From JAJRXR01 sp041987545 (lineage in GTDB: Bacteria > Planctomycetota > Phycisphaerae > Phycisphaerales > UBA1924): a DNA stretch of 64,000 nucleotides. Where the stretch lies: the NCBI GenBank assembly GCA_041987545.1, contig JBHIWH010000002.1, positions 248,001 through 312,000 on the forward strand, given 5' to 3'. Positions 51,486 through 60,127 of this stretch are shown here, in pieces (the stretch's first letter is position 1; each line of letters starts with the position of its first letter). A program made the translations under genes and the position numbers. Below the pieces are notes generated by a model that searched no databases, was not told where the DNA came from, and saw only the letters and a program-made list of their open reading frames with translations.

Positions 51486-53207
51486 ATGCACCGCCCCGCC
51501 GCCCTCGCGCTCGCCGCCCTCGCCGGCGCCGCACACGCCCAGCCCACCGACACCGCCGCCGTCGATCTCACCGGCGTCGAGCTCCGCTGCGAGTTCCTGG
51601 GCCCCTGCTTCGAGGACCAGTTCCGCGACTCCATCGCCGACCCCTTCCCCGTCGGCGACCCCCAGTTCATCCTCCCCGCCACCGGCTATTCCTGGTTCAT
51701 CACGGGCCACCTCGACACCACGATCCCGCTCGGACTCATCATCCCGTCCGGGTCCACCTTCGCCGAGTTCATCGACATCGTCGATCGCGGCAACTCCTTC
51801 CTCACCCGCGGCTACGTCCGCTACCCGCAGGCCTCCTTCCCCGACCCCGAGAACGTCCTCTGGAATCAGACCTTCTCCGGCGGCTTCGGCAACTCCGAGT
51901 TCATGCTCGAGATGTCCGTGGACATCAACCTCACCGTCACCGACACCGGCGCCATCGTCGGCTCCCTCACCAACATCGACATCCCCACCGGCTTCCTCAC
52001 CGGCTCGGCCACGTTCACGGATGGCTACTTCGAGGCGACCACCTGGGTCCCCTCCCCGCCCCAGCAGACCGAGTGGCACTTCGACGGCGACCTCTCCCCC
52101 GTCGCCGGGTCCGACGGCGCCAAGCTCGACTACCTCGACAACCCCGCCTTCGGGCTCATCCAGGGCGACGACCCCATGGACCCCAAGGACGACATCCCCA
52201 CCGGCGTCACCCAGGCCCAGTCCTCCTTCATGACCACCACCGCCCTGGGCATCCCGGGCCCGGGGGACGAGGAGGACACCGTCTACTGCACCAGCCCCGC
52301 GCGCAACCTCGCCACGAACGACCCCGCCCACACGCGCGGCATCGGCCTCGCCCTCTTCCCCGCGACCCAGCCCTCGTACCCCGGCAAGTTCTTCGGCCAG
52401 TGGACCCTGGTCTTCGACCTCTACATCCCGGCCGAGTCCTGGTTCGACGACTTCCCGACCAACACCGACCCGCGCGAGTTCGTCCTTGCCCTCATGCAGG
52501 GCAACCACAACAACACCGACACCGCCGACGCCTTCTTCCGCAACGACGCCGTCGACGGCATGACGTTCGGGACCTCCGGCGACGACTTCAACCCGCCCAT
52601 CTACCAGCCCGTCCCAATCGCCCCCGACTCGTGGTTCCGCCTCGCCCTGGTCTGCGACGACTTCAGCGCCGGCTCGGTCCGCGTCTTCGTGGACGGCGTG
52701 TTCCTCTTCGAGACCGAGTCCAGCTGGATCTACAACCAGGTGGACCCCACCGCCCCCACCTACGCCGACGGCGAGCCCATCGACCCCGCCGACTGGACCT
52801 CATGGGGTGAGTTCCCGAGCCCGTGGGCCCAGTCCACCGGCACGTTCCCCGGCTCTCTCGGCGAGACCAACTGCAACTCCACCATGTGCCTCTTCGCCGA
52901 CGCGCTCAGCGGCCGCTCCGAGACCGCCTACCTCGCCAGCATGTACTTCACCGACGACATGCTGGCCGACTCGGTCATCGCGTCCCTGGGCGGGCCCGAC
53001 GCCGACGGCATCGTCCTCACCAGCGCCGGCTGCAACCCCGCCGACCTGGCCGAGCCCCTGGGCACGCTCGACTTCTCTGACGTCCTGGCGTTTCTCACCG
53101 CCTTCGCCGGCTCGGATCCGGCCGCCGACCTGGCCGACCCCGCAGGCGTGTTCGATTTCTCCGACGTGCTCGCGTTCCTGACCGCGTTCAGCGCCGGCTG
53201 CCCCTGA
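51486..53207 (+). CDS. Secreted LamG-like protein with GC-type dockerin
   Basis: 573 residues. Signal peptide to AAHAQ (about 19). The region about 130-470 is beta-rich; the part around FFGQWTLVFDLYIPA and WFRLALVCDDFSAGSVRVFVDG looks like a concanavalin/LamG-type lectin fold. The dockerin (about 513-573) has both cysteines and two Asp loops (DLAEPLGTLDFSDV, DLADPAGVFDFSDV), ending GCP. First of six consecutive dockerin-tagged genes. TATCCT at 51456-51461 may be its -10, and GAGGAGAG precedes the ATG. Confidence 0.83.
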   Translation: MHRPAALALAALAGAAHAQPTDTAAVDLTGVELRCEFLGPCFEDQFRDSIADPFPVGDPQFILPATGYSWFITGHLDTTIPLGLIIPSGSTFAEFIDIVDRGNSFLTRGYVRYPQASFPDPENVLWNQTFSGGFGNSEFMLEMSVDINLTVTDTGAIVGSLTNIDIPTGFLTGSATFTDGYFEATTWVPSPPQQTEWHFDGDLSPVAGSDGAKLDYLDNPAFGLIQGDDPMDPKDDIPTGVTQAQSSFMTTTALGIPGPGDEEDTVYCTSPARNLATNDPAHTRGIGLALFPATQPSYPGKFFGQWTLVFDLYIPAESWFDDFPTNTDPREFVLALMQGNHNNTDTADAFFRNDAVDGMTFGTSGDDFNPPIYQPVPIAPDSWFRLALVCDDFSAGSVRVFVDGVFLFETESSWIYNQVDPTAPTYADGEPIDPADWTSWGEFPSPWAQSTGTFPGSLGETNCNSTMCLFADALSGRSETAYLASMYFTDDMLADSVIASLGGPDADGIVLTSAGCNPADLAEPLGTLDFSDVLAFLTAFAGSDPAADLADPAGVFDFSDVLAFLTAFSAGCP

Positions 53208-53268
53208 GCCGGCCCGGCCTCTTGCGGAGTGCCGACCCGCGCGGGAGAATCCGCGCAGGAGGTCTCCC

Positions 53269-54915
53269 ATGCGCCCCGCGCGACTGGCCGCCGTGTTCCT
53301 GCCCTGCCTCGTGTGCTCGACACTCGCCCCCGCCGACGATTTCGTCTGGATCGCGCCCGCGGGCGGCTACTGGCTTGATCCCGCCAACTGGGGCAACGGC
53401 CACATTCCCCAAGACGAGGACGCCGACGTCATCATCGGGACGCCCGGCGACTACGACGTCGTGATCGGCGGCGGGGAGGAGCTCATCCAGCCGTTCGTCC
53501 GCTCCGTCTCCCTGCTCGCCCCCGGCTCCAGACTTCTCACGGGCCAGTGGTGCTGCGCCGGACACGGATTCTCCGTCCCGCTGAGCTTGCGGGTGCACTC
53601 GTTCCTGATCAACAACGGCGAGATACCCCTCTGGGGCGAACTGACCGGCACGCTCCCCTCCGCCTATCTGGGTCTCATCGGCACCGCCGAAGCCCCCTGC
53701 ACGCTCGGCGGCTCCGGCGCCGTCCGGCTCGCGGGCGGCTCCGTCTTCGGCACGCACAGCCACCACCTCGCCGGGCACACCATCATCGGGCACGGCCACA
53801 TCGACCTGGCCCGCAACGACGGCGAGATCATCCTCCAACCCCCGACGCCCGGGACATCCCCCTCCGGCTGGCGCTCTACCCTCGAACTCGACGTCAACAC
53901 CGCGGACATCACCTGCGAAGCCGGCGCCCCCGTCGAGGCGACGATCCTCAGCAACGACGCGTCGTTCATCGGCGCCCCGGGCGTGTCCATCACGATCGAG
54001 GAGTTCCACAACACGCCCCGGGGTGTGATCGACGCCGCCGGCGGGTACGTCTTCGTCCAGGGACCGCTCACGCGCGGGACCATCCGAAACACCGAGGGCG
54101 GCGCTGTCTACATCGTGGACGTGACCGACGCCACCCTTGTCGGCGAGTTCGTCGCCGCGCGAGACCTGACCACGCTGGACCTCATCAACCACGGCGTGCT
54201 CACGCTCGAGCTCGCCCAGTCCCAGCCGCGATTCGACCTTGAGGCCCCCGTCAACCTCCGCGGTGTCGGCGAGATCCGCCTCGTCAACGACCCCGTCGTC
54301 GTCTACAACGGCTCGTCTCCCGGCATGATCGGCATCGGCCAGACCATCACCGGCGCCGGCCGCATCAACCACCAGGGCCCGACCACCCTCCGAGGCGCCA
54401 TCGCCCCCGGTGACGGCCAGACCTCGGGCGCCATCCGCCTCGCCGGCTCGTGGGTCCTCCACCCCGCCGCCGATCTCTACATCGACGTCTTCGATGCCGA
54501 CGACCACGACTCGGTCAGCCACTCCCCGTACGTCAGCAGCACGATCGCCATCGCCGGCCGCGTGCACCTCGAGTTCCACGGCCGCACGCCGGCGCTCGGC
54601 GAGGAGTTCCGTGTCTTCTGGACGACCGTGTCTTACTCAGGGGCTTTCTCAGAGATCAGCTCCGAGGGCCTCGATCCCGCCCTCTCCGCGATCCTCATCC
54701 ACAGGGACGGCGAGGTCGTCGCCCGAATCGTGAGCGCCGGCTGCACCGCCGACCTCGCCAACCCGGCCGGCGTCCTCGACTTCATCGACGTCATCACCTT
54801 CATCTCGGCGTTCAACAACACCCTCCCCCACGCCGACCTGGCCCCGCCCCAGGGCGTCCACGACTACGGCGACGTCCTGGCGTACCTCACCGCCTTCGCC
54901 GCCGGCTGCCCCTGA
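53269..54915 (+). CDS. Secreted dockerin protein, tandem paralogue A
   Basis: 548 residues. Signal peptide to LAPADD (about 23). The start of the mature part, FVWIAPAGGYWLDPANWGNG followed by VIIGTPGDYDVVI, is the conserved opening shared with the next two genes. The body is a long right-handed beta-helix-like or autotransporter-repeat-like region (for example VRLAGGSVFGTHSHHLAGHTI, AGRINHQGPTTLRGAIAPGDG). The dockerin at about 489-548 has both cysteines and ends GCP. GGAGG precedes the ATG. Confidence 0.8.
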   Translation: MRPARLAAVFLPCLVCSTLAPADDFVWIAPAGGYWLDPANWGNGHIPQDEDADVIIGTPGDYDVVIGGGEELIQPFVRSVSLLAPGSRLLTGQWCCAGHGFSVPLSLRVHSFLINNGEIPLWGELTGTLPSAYLGLIGTAEAPCTLGGSGAVRLAGGSVFGTHSHHLAGHTIIGHGHIDLARNDGEIILQPPTPGTSPSGWRSTLELDVNTADITCEAGAPVEATILSNDASFIGAPGVSITIEEFHNTPRGVIDAAGGYVFVQGPLTRGTIRNTEGGAVYIVDVTDATLVGEFVAARDLTTLDLINHGVLTLELAQSQPRFDLEAPVNLRGVGEIRLVNDPVVVYNGSSPGMIGIGQTITGAGRINHQGPTTLRGAIAPGDGQTSGAIRLAGSWVLHPAADLYIDVFDADDHDSVSHSPYVSSTIAIAGRVHLEFHGRTPALGEEFRVFWTTVSYSGAFSEISSEGLDPALSAILIHRDGEVVARIVSAGCTADLANPAGVLDFIDVITFISAFNNTLPHADLAPPQGVHDYGDVLAYLTAFAAGCP

Positions 54916-54963
54916 CAAGCCACCACCCTTGCGGCCCGCGGCCGTGCCGGGGACAATCCAGAC

Positions 54964-56832
54964 GTGCCGCACGCGACACACTCAGCCCTCGCCACCCTCC
55001 TCACGCTCGCGATCGCCACCACCACCAACGCCCAGGTCTTCCGCTGGATCAACCCGGCCGACGGCGATTGGTTCGACGCCGCGCGCTGGGACGCGCTCTC
55101 GTTCCCCGACGACCCCGCCGCCGACGTGCTCATCGACCTTCCGGGCGAGTACACGATCACCATGTCCGGCTTCGGGGCCGACCAACCGCATCCACCCGTC
55201 CTCGCCAACTCCCTTTCCATCCTCGAGCCCGACGCGACACTCGAGGTCCAGTGCTGGTACGACCCGTTCCAGATCGAGGCCGAGACGGGCTACACGCTCC
55301 AGCTCGGCGAGTCCCTGCACGTCGACGGCCTGCTCACGCTCCGCAGGCTCTGCTTGAATGGCAGCTCCCCGACCATCGACCTCGAGAACTCCCCGCACGA
55401 GTCGCCCATCATCTCGGGCTCGGGCGAGATCCGGCTCCGGGGCGGCCGCGTCCTGGCCTCGCGCAGCGTCCTGCCCGAGACCCTGGGCGTCATCGTCGAG
55501 ACCAGCGGCTTCATCCGGTTCGACCGGGTCGAGGGACCGGTCCGGGTGACCTCGGACGCGAGCAGCCTGTTCATGAGCCTGGGTGTCCACGATCGCGCGA
55601 TCGAGTACGACCCCGGCGCCGAACTCGGGAGCTTCACGGCACGCATCGGCCTGAACCTCATCCCGCTGGCCGCGCCGCCCAACTCCGACTCGTCGTTCGA
55701 GATCGGCGTCAACGCCGGCCCGGTCGGGCTGCTCCCCGGCTCGATCACCGAGGCCGAGATCGACTTCAACGCCGCCCCGATCACCGTCCACCCTGGCGCC
55801 ACCCTCGACGCCCGGTTCGGGCGGAACCTGGCCATCATCCATATCGCGCAGGGCTCGGACATCACGCTCAGCGCCGACCACAACGAGCGGAACATCACCG
55901 CCGCCCCGGGCGCGACCCTCCGGCTCGCGGCCCTCCACAACGAGCCGGGCGTCGTCGTCGACGTCGCCGGCGCCACCCTCGACATCGCCGGCCCCTACAC
56001 CGGCGGCATCCTCCGAAACTCCGGACCCAACCGCGCCACCATCCGCAACCTCGCCGACGTCGTCATCGAGTCCGACTTCGATCTCACCGGCGACCTTGTT
56101 CCGCCCGGCTTCACGAACAACGCAAGGCTCGACATCGCCTCCGATCTCGAGCTCATCGACGGCGACGTCACGATCGACGGGCACGGCGAACTCGCGTTCC
56201 CCGCGTTCGCCCCGGTCCTGCCCCGGATCCTCTCTGCCGCGCAGCACCGGCTCACGATCGGCCCCGACCAGACCCTCGCCGGCTCGGCCATCATCACCAC
56301 CCCGGTGCTCGCCAACGGCTCCGTCTCGCCGGGTGACGACGCCACCCCGGGCGAGTTCAGGATCTTCCGGCTCTTCGACCTTGAGCCCTCCGCCACAGTC
56401 CTCCTCGACGTCTTCGCCGCGGCCGAGCACGATCGGCTGCTCGCCATCGTGGGCCTTTCCTTTCTCTCCCTCGACGGCGACCTCGTGCTCCGGTTCCACG
56501 GCGATCCGCCCCCGCTCGGGTCCGAGTTCGGGATCATCATCGCCACGGCCCGAAGCGGCGCGTTCCGTTCCGTCACGACTCAGGGTCTCCCCGACGGCCA
56601 GACCGCGACGCTCATCGATCGTGGCTCGGTCATTGATGCCAGGATCACCAACGCCGCCTGCCTCGCCGATCTCGCCGAGCCCGCGGGCGTCCTCGACTTC
56701 ATCGACGTCCTCAACTTCTTGTCCGCGTTCGGCAACGCCGAGCCCCAGGCCGATCTGTCGCCCCCCCAGGGCGTCTTCGACTTCGCAGATGTCCTGGCGT
56801 ACCTCACCGCCTTCGCCGCCGGCTGCCCGTAA
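54964..56832 (+). CDS. Secreted dockerin protein, tandem paralogue B
   Basis: 622 residues, GTG start at 54964. Signal peptide to TNAQ. It opens with FRWINPADGDWFDAARWDA, the counterpart of the other two paralogues. A long beta-helix-like body with SGSGEIRLRGGRV and TLAGSAIITTPVLANGSVSPG repeats the pattern of paralogue A. The dockerin (about 562-622) reads C-LADLAEPAGVLDFIDV and DLSPPQGVFDFADV, ending GCP. It sits 48 bases after paralogue A. GACAAT at 54951-54956 is a possible -10, only 7 bases before the start. Confidence 0.78.
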   Translation: MPHATHSALATLLTLAIATTTNAQVFRWINPADGDWFDAARWDALSFPDDPAADVLIDLPGEYTITMSGFGADQPHPPVLANSLSILEPDATLEVQCWYDPFQIEAETGYTLQLGESLHVDGLLTLRRLCLNGSSPTIDLENSPHESPIISGSGEIRLRGGRVLASRSVLPETLGVIVETSGFIRFDRVEGPVRVTSDASSLFMSLGVHDRAIEYDPGAELGSFTARIGLNLIPLAAPPNSDSSFEIGVNAGPVGLLPGSITEAEIDFNAAPITVHPGATLDARFGRNLAIIHIAQGSDITLSADHNERNITAAPGATLRLAALHNEPGVVVDVAGATLDIAGPYTGGILRNSGPNRATIRNLADVVIESDFDLTGDLVPPGFTNNARLDIASDLELIDGDVTIDGHGELAFPAFAPVLPRILSAAQHRLTIGPDQTLAGSAIITTPVLANGSVSPGDDATPGEFRIFRLFDLEPSATVLLDVFAAAEHDRLLAIVGLSFLSLDGDLVLRFHGDPPPLGSEFGIIIATARSGAFRSVTTQGLPDGQTATLIDRGSVIDARITNAACLADLAEPAGVLDFIDVLNFLSAFGNAEPQADLSPPQGVFDFADVLAYLTAFAAGCP

Positions 56833-56896
56833 CGCCGCCCCACCCCCGCTTGCCAGGGACTCGCCCGCGCGAGACAATGGGCCCTGGAGGCCTCGC

Positions 56897-58435
56897 ATGC
56901 GCCGACCGCTTGCCGCCGCCGTTCCGCTCTTTCTTGCCACCGCGGCCGGCGCACAGGAGTTTCACTGGGCCGACGTCACCGGCGGTATCTGGTTCGAGCC
57001 CACCAACTGGGCCCAGAACCAGGTCCCGCCCAGCGCCGGCGCTGACGTCTTCATCGATGCCCTCGGCGACTACATCGTGAGCTTCGGCATGGGTTGCGAC
57101 ACGCCGTACCGGATGAACTCGCTGCACCTCCCCGTTCCGGGGCCAGCCCTGCACCTGAACACGGGGTGCTGCTTCCCGTGCGACACCACTGCCCTCATCC
57201 GATTCGAGGTCGGATCCGTGATCTACAACAACAGCCGGATCCAGGTCAATGGCGCCTACGGCATTCTCCAGTTCCCCGAGGCGCCCGGATCCGTGTCCAC
57301 GATCTCCGGCTCCGGTGTCATCACGCTCAAGTCCTTCGCCCAACTCTCCGGCGGCGTCCGCCAGCTCGCCGGGCACACGATCACCGGCTCAGGCATCGTG
57401 GATATCGCCCGCAACGACGGGGTCATCCGAGCCACGTACACCTCCAGCCCCAACAACGGCGGCGGCATGCGACTCTGGGTCGATCTGAACGACGGCCTCA
57501 TCTCGTCCTCAGACGGAACGACCCTCTTCCTCCGCCAGGTCCACAACTCCCCCAGCGGCGTCATCGACGCCGCCGGGAGCCGGGTCGAGGCATACACGTT
57601 CGGAGACACGGTCACGGGCGGGACCATCCGGAACACCGAAGACGGTGACGTGCAGCTCCGGGGCATCGGCGATGTGACCCTCGAGGGGGCCGGCTTCACG
57701 CTCTTCGGACCGATCCTCTCCCCGGGGATCACCAACAACGCGGACGTCAAGGTCTTCCTCGGCTGTCGGATCGACCCGGGATCGTCGATCAACGGCACGG
57801 GCTGCTTCAGGCTCAACATCTGGGATCTCACGAACACCGGACACGAGCCCGTCATCATCGGCCCCGATCAGACCATCACCACCGTCGGCACACTCGTCGG
57901 CTCGTTCGAGATCCGGGGTACGCTCGCGCCCGAGGGCTTCAGCAGCCCCGGCATACTCGAACTCAGGCAAGCCCATTCGGTGCTCACCGAATCGGCGCTC
58001 GTCGACATCGACGTCTTCGGGCCTGGTTCGAACGAAAGGGTCCACGGCTTCACCCCGGACGGCATCACGCTCGGCGGCCGCGCCCACCTCAGATTCCACG
58101 ACTACACGCCCGAGGTCGGCGACGAGATCCAGTTCATCCGACGCTCGGGCTCGCCGGCCGGCGCCTTCCACACGCTCACCACCGAGGGCCTCGACCCGTC
58201 GCGGTCCGCCGTCCTGATCTACCGCGACACGGAGGTCGTCGCCCGGATCCTCAACGCCGATTGCCCGGCCGACCTCGTCCCGCCGATCGGCGCCCCCGAC
58301 CTCCTCGATGTGCTGAACTTCCTCTCCGCGTACTACAACGGCGAGTCGCACGCCGACCTCGCGCCCCCCCAGGGTGTGTTCGACTTCGCAGATGTCCTGG
58401 CGTACATCACCGCCTTCGCCGAGGGCTGCCCTTAG
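56897..58435 (+). CDS. Secreted dockerin protein, tandem paralogue C
   Basis: 512 residues from ATG 56897, with GGAGG 6 bases upstream; the frame is open far upstream inside paralogue B, which is an artefact. Signal peptide to AGAQ. It opens with FHWADVTGGIWFEPTNWAQ, as in the other two. Shared body motifs include SGSGVITLKSFAQLSGGVRQLAGHTI and DQTITTVGTLVGSFEIRGTLAP. The dockerin (about 452-512) is more divergent: C-PADLVPPIGAPDLLDV then DLAPPQGVFDFADV, ending GCP. Confidence 0.8.
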   Translation: MRRPLAAAVPLFLATAAGAQEFHWADVTGGIWFEPTNWAQNQVPPSAGADVFIDALGDYIVSFGMGCDTPYRMNSLHLPVPGPALHLNTGCCFPCDTTALIRFEVGSVIYNNSRIQVNGAYGILQFPEAPGSVSTISGSGVITLKSFAQLSGGVRQLAGHTITGSGIVDIARNDGVIRATYTSSPNNGGGMRLWVDLNDGLISSSDGTTLFLRQVHNSPSGVIDAAGSRVEAYTFGDTVTGGTIRNTEDGDVQLRGIGDVTLEGAGFTLFGPILSPGITNNADVKVFLGCRIDPGSSINGTGCFRLNIWDLTNTGHEPVIIGPDQTITTVGTLVGSFEIRGTLAPEGFSSPGILELRQAHSVLTESALVDIDVFGPGSNERVHGFTPDGITLGGRAHLRFHDYTPEVGDEIQFIRRSGSPAGAFHTLTTEGLDPSRSAVLIYRDTEVVARILNADCPADLVPPIGAPDLLDVLNFLSAYYNGESHADLAPPQGVFDFADVLAYITAFAEGCP

Positions 58436-58446
58436 GCCGCCCCACG

Positions 58447-58482
58447 ATCTAATTTCATTTTTATGCCTTTTTTGGAACCAAA
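58447..58482. promoter_or_regulatory. AT-rich patch upstream of the metallopeptidase-like gene
   Basis: A 36-base tract with T-runs (ATTTCATTTTTATGCC and CTTTTTTGG) in otherwise very GC-rich DNA, 11 bases after the paralogue C stop. No hairpin precedes the T-runs, so it is not an intrinsic terminator. It could be an UP-type promoter element for the gene at 58599. Confidence 0.35.
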
Positions 58483-58598
58483 GCGCCCGCGGTGCGGACC
58501 CGACTCGTGTCGCGCTCTGCGGCGCCTCGACCGGAGGTCGTTCTGCCCCCGGCGAGTCCTCAAACCCCGGGACCGAACCCCTCCCGAGGAGGATGTCC

Positions 58599-60026
58599 AT
58601 GCGCGCACGCCACGCCGCAGCCCTCGTCGCCTCTCTGTCCGCGTCGCAGCAATCGATCGCGCAGCCCGACGCCCCGCCGCGGCTCCCGACGCACTGGTGC
58701 GGGACGACCTCGCCGAGCGCGTTCGCACGCGCGATCCACGACGCCGCCGCCCTCGGCTTGGTCGCGGACCCGGCGCTCGCGCCCACGGTCCCCGTCCGCC
58801 CGCGCGTCGATCTCCCGGAGTGGCGCCCGCGGGGCGCGCCGTGCCTGGCGCCGGAGCAGATCTACCTCTACGAGGACTCGGCCTCTCTGCTGGTCTCCAA
58901 CTACTCCGACGGCGAGCTGTTCGCGTTCATGGTCGAGGCCGCGAACCAGCTCATCGCCGACTGGGGCGACAACTACGACTTCATCGGGTTCTGGATGAAC
59001 TTCACGCCGACCAACCAGCTCGGCTCGGCCGCGTTCTACCTCCCCGTCGAGAACACCGTCCGCGGCATCGGATTCCCCGACGGCGATCGGCCCGGGGTCG
59101 AGACCTTCAACAACCGCCCCGACCTCGGCCTGGTCGGCGACGAGGTCGAGGGGCTCGTGATGATGTGGAACATCCACGACTCCTTCTGGGAGTTCCCCAA
59201 CGCGGCCCGCGCCGTCATGGGCCACGAGCTGCTCCACCGCTGGGCGAGCTTCCTCCCCCCGCTCGAGGACGGCACGAGCCTCCAGGGCGACAACAAGACC
59301 TGCTACTCCGAGTACCACTGGGACACGCGCGTCGACGCCCAGGCCTCCGTGCTCGGCATCTCCGAGTGGATCGGAACCAACCCCGCCGTCTTCTCGCCCA
59401 TGTTCTTCAACTTCATCAACTTCAACACAGAGATCCCCAACCCCGCGACCGGCGGGGGGCTCTGGAGCTACCCGGAGCTGTACCTCATGGGCTACGTCAC
59501 GCCCGAGGAGATGGACTCGAGCATGCAAGAGTTCAGGTACATGGTCGACGGCACGTGCGAGATCCTCGCCGAGCACTTCGGCCAGATCCTGCACCTCTCC
59601 TCGGCCGACATCATCGAGGCCGCCGGCCCCCGCGTCCCCGCCAGCGCGGCCTCCCAGAAGGAATACCGCGCCGCGTGGATCATGATCCACCAGCCCGACT
59701 CCCCGCCCTCGCCCGCCGACCTGGAGCGCGCGACCATGTTCCTCGAGCAGAACATGAACGACTGGGGTCCCAGCACCCTCGGCCGGGGTTCGATCGACCA
59801 CGCCCTGTTCTTCGACCCCGATTGCGACGGCGTCCCCGACGCGATGGGCTGCAACGCCGCCGACCTCGCCGAGCCCTTCGGCGCCCTCGACTTCTCCGAC
59901 GCCCTCGCGTTCCTGACCGCGTTCGCCGCGATGAGCCCGGCCGCGGACCTGGCCGAGCCCGCGGGCGTCTTCGACTTCTCCGACGCCCTGGTGTTCCTCA
60001 CCGCGTTCGCGGACGGGTGCCCATAA
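58599..60026 (+). CDS. Secreted HExxH metallopeptidase-like protein with dockerin
   Basis: 475 residues from ATG 58599. ATG 58593 is in frame but abuts the GAGGAGG ribosome-binding site, so the later start has better spacing (6 bases). Signal peptide near SQQSIAQP. VMGHELLHRW carries the zinc-binding HELLH motif of gluzincin-type peptidases, with nearby acidic residues (WDTRVDAQ, YPELYLMGY) that could supply the third ligand. The dockerin (about 415-475) has both cysteines and two loops, ending GCP. Probable extracellular protease; the family is not identified. Confidence 0.78.
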   Translation: MRARHAAALVASLSASQQSIAQPDAPPRLPTHWCGTTSPSAFARAIHDAAALGLVADPALAPTVPVRPRVDLPEWRPRGAPCLAPEQIYLYEDSASLLVSNYSDGELFAFMVEAANQLIADWGDNYDFIGFWMNFTPTNQLGSAAFYLPVENTVRGIGFPDGDRPGVETFNNRPDLGLVGDEVEGLVMMWNIHDSFWEFPNAARAVMGHELLHRWASFLPPLEDGTSLQGDNKTCYSEYHWDTRVDAQASVLGISEWIGTNPAVFSPMFFNFINFNTEIPNPATGGGLWSYPELYLMGYVTPEEMDSSMQEFRYMVDGTCEILAEHFGQILHLSSADIIEAAGPRVPASAASQKEYRAAWIMIHQPDSPPSPADLERATMFLEQNMNDWGPSTLGRGSIDHALFFDPDCDGVPDAMGCNAADLAEPFGALDFSDALAFLTAFAAMSPAADLAEPAGVFDFSDALVFLTAFADGCP

Positions 60027-60127
60027 CCAAGCCCGGGAATCCTCCGGGCCCTCGCCGCCCAGAATCACGCCCGAAGCGTCTTGTGCCGCCGCCCAAAGGC
60101 CGCACAATGGGGGCCGGAGGATCCCCC

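Noticed and set aside
49136..52810. A very long plus-strand frame over nhaA and the following genes
   Set aside because: It is an Arg/His/Pro-rich shadow frame crossing several well-supported genes on both strands.
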